Of a DNA stretch of 42,451 nucleotides, positions 41,493 through 42,451 are shown piece by piece (position 1 is the first letter of the stretch; every line of letters starts with the position of its first letter). Under the pieces are notes generated by a model. The model worked only from the letters and a program-made list of their open reading frames with translations. It did not search any database and was not told the origin of the DNA. A program made the translations under genes and the position numbers. The stretch comes from Clostridia bacterium (GTDB lineage Bacteria > Bacillota > Clostridia > Christensenellales > Borkfalkiaceae): assembly GCA_900770185.1 (NCBI GenBank), contig CAAGJM010000004.1, forward strand, positions 1-42,451, in the 5' to 3' direction.

Positions 41493-41554
41493 GGCAAACA
41501 CCCGACGCCGTACTTACCGTACTGCGAGCGGCAACTAACGCCGCATAAGGCGGC
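41493..41554 (+). repeat. Copy of the GGCAAAC/TACTTGACCGTA repeat
   Basis: GGCAAAC (41493-41499), TACTTACCGTA (41511-41521), a GCGAGCGGC block and a GCCGC/GCGGC hairpin (41540-41554) follow the same order as the internal copies of the 281-bp element (minus strand of 33416-33466, plus strand of 33542-33594). It lies between copA and the DUF975 gene. A 28-codon open frame runs through it (41452-41538) but is not judged a gene. Confidence 0.5.
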
Positions 41555-41606
41555 AATAAACCCAAAACCACAACGACATAACCGATTGCGACGACTAAAA
41601 CAAAAA

Positions 41607-41630
41607 GCGCGCGTATATAATTACGCGCGC
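41607..41630 (-). terminator. Terminator of the DUF975 gene
   Basis: GCGCGCGTA (41607-41615) pairs with TACGCGCGC (41622-41630), loop of 6. On the minus strand it is followed by TTTTTGTTTT. It lies 7 bases after the stop codon. Confidence 0.85.
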
Positions 41631-41637
41631 CGTTCAA

Positions 41638-42258
41638 TCATACCGCCGTTTCGTTAACGGGCTTAATATTATCGGCTTCTTTATCGACTTCGTCAAAGAA
41701 CCTGACGCGCACCGCCTGATGATAGGGGTATACCCACAAAACGCCTATGCCTAAGCACAAAGAGCCGAGAATATACCACCCCAAGAAAGATAAGTCGAGC
41801 AAAAACAATTCCATTTTATGCCCGTTCATCAAAAATCTGCTTTCGCAAATATATTCCGTCGCGGTACCCCCGCGGCGTTTTTGTTGCAAATACGCCGTCA
41901 TCGCGTAAGAGTAAGTTTTTATAACGCCCGGCACTATTAAAAGCGACCACAAGAATAGGTAAAGCTCTTTTAAAAGCCACAAAGCCGTCGCGCCCCAATA
42001 GTCTTCGTTGAAAGCGGAAAACAAATCGTCGAACTTAACTTCGCCGCCGCGCGTCATCTGATTGTAAAACGCGCGCGTAACGCCGTAGTCGAGGGCGCCT
42101 GCCAAAAACAGCGTGCCGACAACGGTCGTATACCCCGCCATAGATACAATCGCGCTCGAAACGAACACGAGCAGCAACGCCATAAGCCATTGCCTTCCGA
42201 ATAAATCTCCACCTAATGCCTCGCGGGACATGCGCCGCAGTTCTTTATTGTTTATCAT
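41638..42258 (-). CDS. DUF975 family membrane protein
   Basis: A 206-residue integral membrane protein with about four to five hydrophobic segments. It shows the DUF975 signatures SREALGG at the start, IVPGVIKTYSYAMTAYL (about 125-140), SRFLMNGHKMELFLLDLSFLGW and GIGVLWVYPYHQAV. The function of the family is unknown. The start at 42258 (MINNKELRRM) is chosen because AAGGAG lies 6 bases upstream; the open frame continues 20 codons further without a ribosome binding site. It has its own terminator and no clear operon partner. Dispersed repeats lie directly upstream. Confidence 0.87.
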   Translation of the reverse strand: MINNKELRRMSREALGGDLFGRQWLMALLLVFVSSAIVSMAGYTTVVGTLFLAGALDYGVTRAFYNQMTRGGEVKFDDLFSAFNEDYWGATALWLLKELYLFLWSLLIVPGVIKTYSYAMTAYLQQKRRGGTATEYICESRFLMNGHKMELFLLDLSFLGWYILGSLCLGIGVLWVYPYHQAVRVRFFDEVDKEADNIKPVNETAV

Positions 42259-42324
42259 ATTAAACTCCTTAACAGTAGTTAGCGGCAAGAGCGTAAAAGT
42301 CGTAGAGATAACGCCCACGACGAA

Positions 42325-42451
42325 CCGGCAATCTTCGATTGCTTTTTGTAAGCCGCCTTTATTCAGCCGCCGTTTTCGTTTCCACGAGATATTTCGCTTC
42401 GCTCAATATGACACTACTCTCGTCATGTTGAGCGCAGTCGAAACATCCAGC
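42325..42451. repeat. Dispersed intergenic repeats at the right edge
   Basis: Contains the GATTGCTTTTTGTAAGCCGCC block (42338 on), GTTTCCACGAGATATTTCGC, TCAATATGACA and finally a CATGTTGAGCGCAGTCGAAACATC copy. The order is the same as in the tandem units at 37481-37780, with the final part of a different repeat type. Confidence 0.7.

Noticed and set aside
41452..41538. 28-codon plus-strand ORF preceded by AAGGAGG
   Set aside because: The SD-like sequence is part of a GCTCC/GGAGC hairpin in the copA upstream region, the ORF runs through a dispersed repeat, and the peptide has no recognisable feature.

Overview
The window (about 42.5 kb) looks like a chromosomal segment of an uncultured low-to-mid GC Clostridia-type Firmicute. 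Evidence for this is the yqzL-recO gene pair, strong Shine-Dalgarno sites (AGGAGG-type), lipoproteins with lipobox cysteines, single-pass surface proteins with a basic cytoplasmic tail, and a DUF975 membrane protein. I infer a gut-type member of the Christensenellales or relatives, with low confidence. Nearly all genes lie on the minus strand; only an AraC regulator, a chrA pair, a small iron-sulfur protein and one tiny ORF are on the plus strand.

Layout. 1-128: start of an IS21-type istA transposase running off the left edge. 338-4124: housekeeping genes ppdK and yqzL-recO. 4227-8685: a five-gene catabolic operon (two TIM-barrel sugar isomerase/epimerase-like proteins, two Gfo/Idh/MocA oxidoreductases, a KDPG-type aldolase) with a divergent AraC regulator (8810-9598). 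9699-11545: a two-gene module of a divergent Gfo/Idh/MocA protein and a small partner. 11712-13795: a GDPD-like protein, a split chromate-type transporter (two chrA halves) and a 65-residue ferredoxin-thioredoxin-reductase-like protein. 14553-17534: a second copy of the Gfo/partner module, headed by a GntR/LacI-type regulator. 17638-32538: a seven-gene operon of about 15 kb holding two giant membrane-anchored surface proteins, a sugar ABC transporter (binding protein and two permeases, no ATPase), a third giant Ig-like protein and a DUF4838 lipoprotein. 33937-37220: a lipoprotein with CxxC repeats plus another large surface protein. 38057-41390: copA-copZ and a 10-TM heavy-metal exporter-like permease. 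41638-42258: DUF975 protein. Intergenic regions at 14123-14480, 32540-33936, 37221-38056 and 42259-42451 are packed with dispersed repeats.

How it fits together (inference). The 15-kb operon reads as a Gram-positive glycan capture and uptake locus: surface proteins hold the substrate, the DUF4838 lipoprotein is the only likely hydrolase, and the ABC system imports the product using an ATPase encoded elsewhere. The flanking oxidoreductase and isomerase genes could then oxidise, cleave or epimerise the imported sugar; no sugar kinase and no classical glycoside hydrolase is visible in the window. The pieces I find least explained are the duplicated Gfo-plus-partner module, three promoters placed so close to start codons that leaderless mRNAs are predicted, and a 281-bp element with 20-bp terminal inverted repeats.
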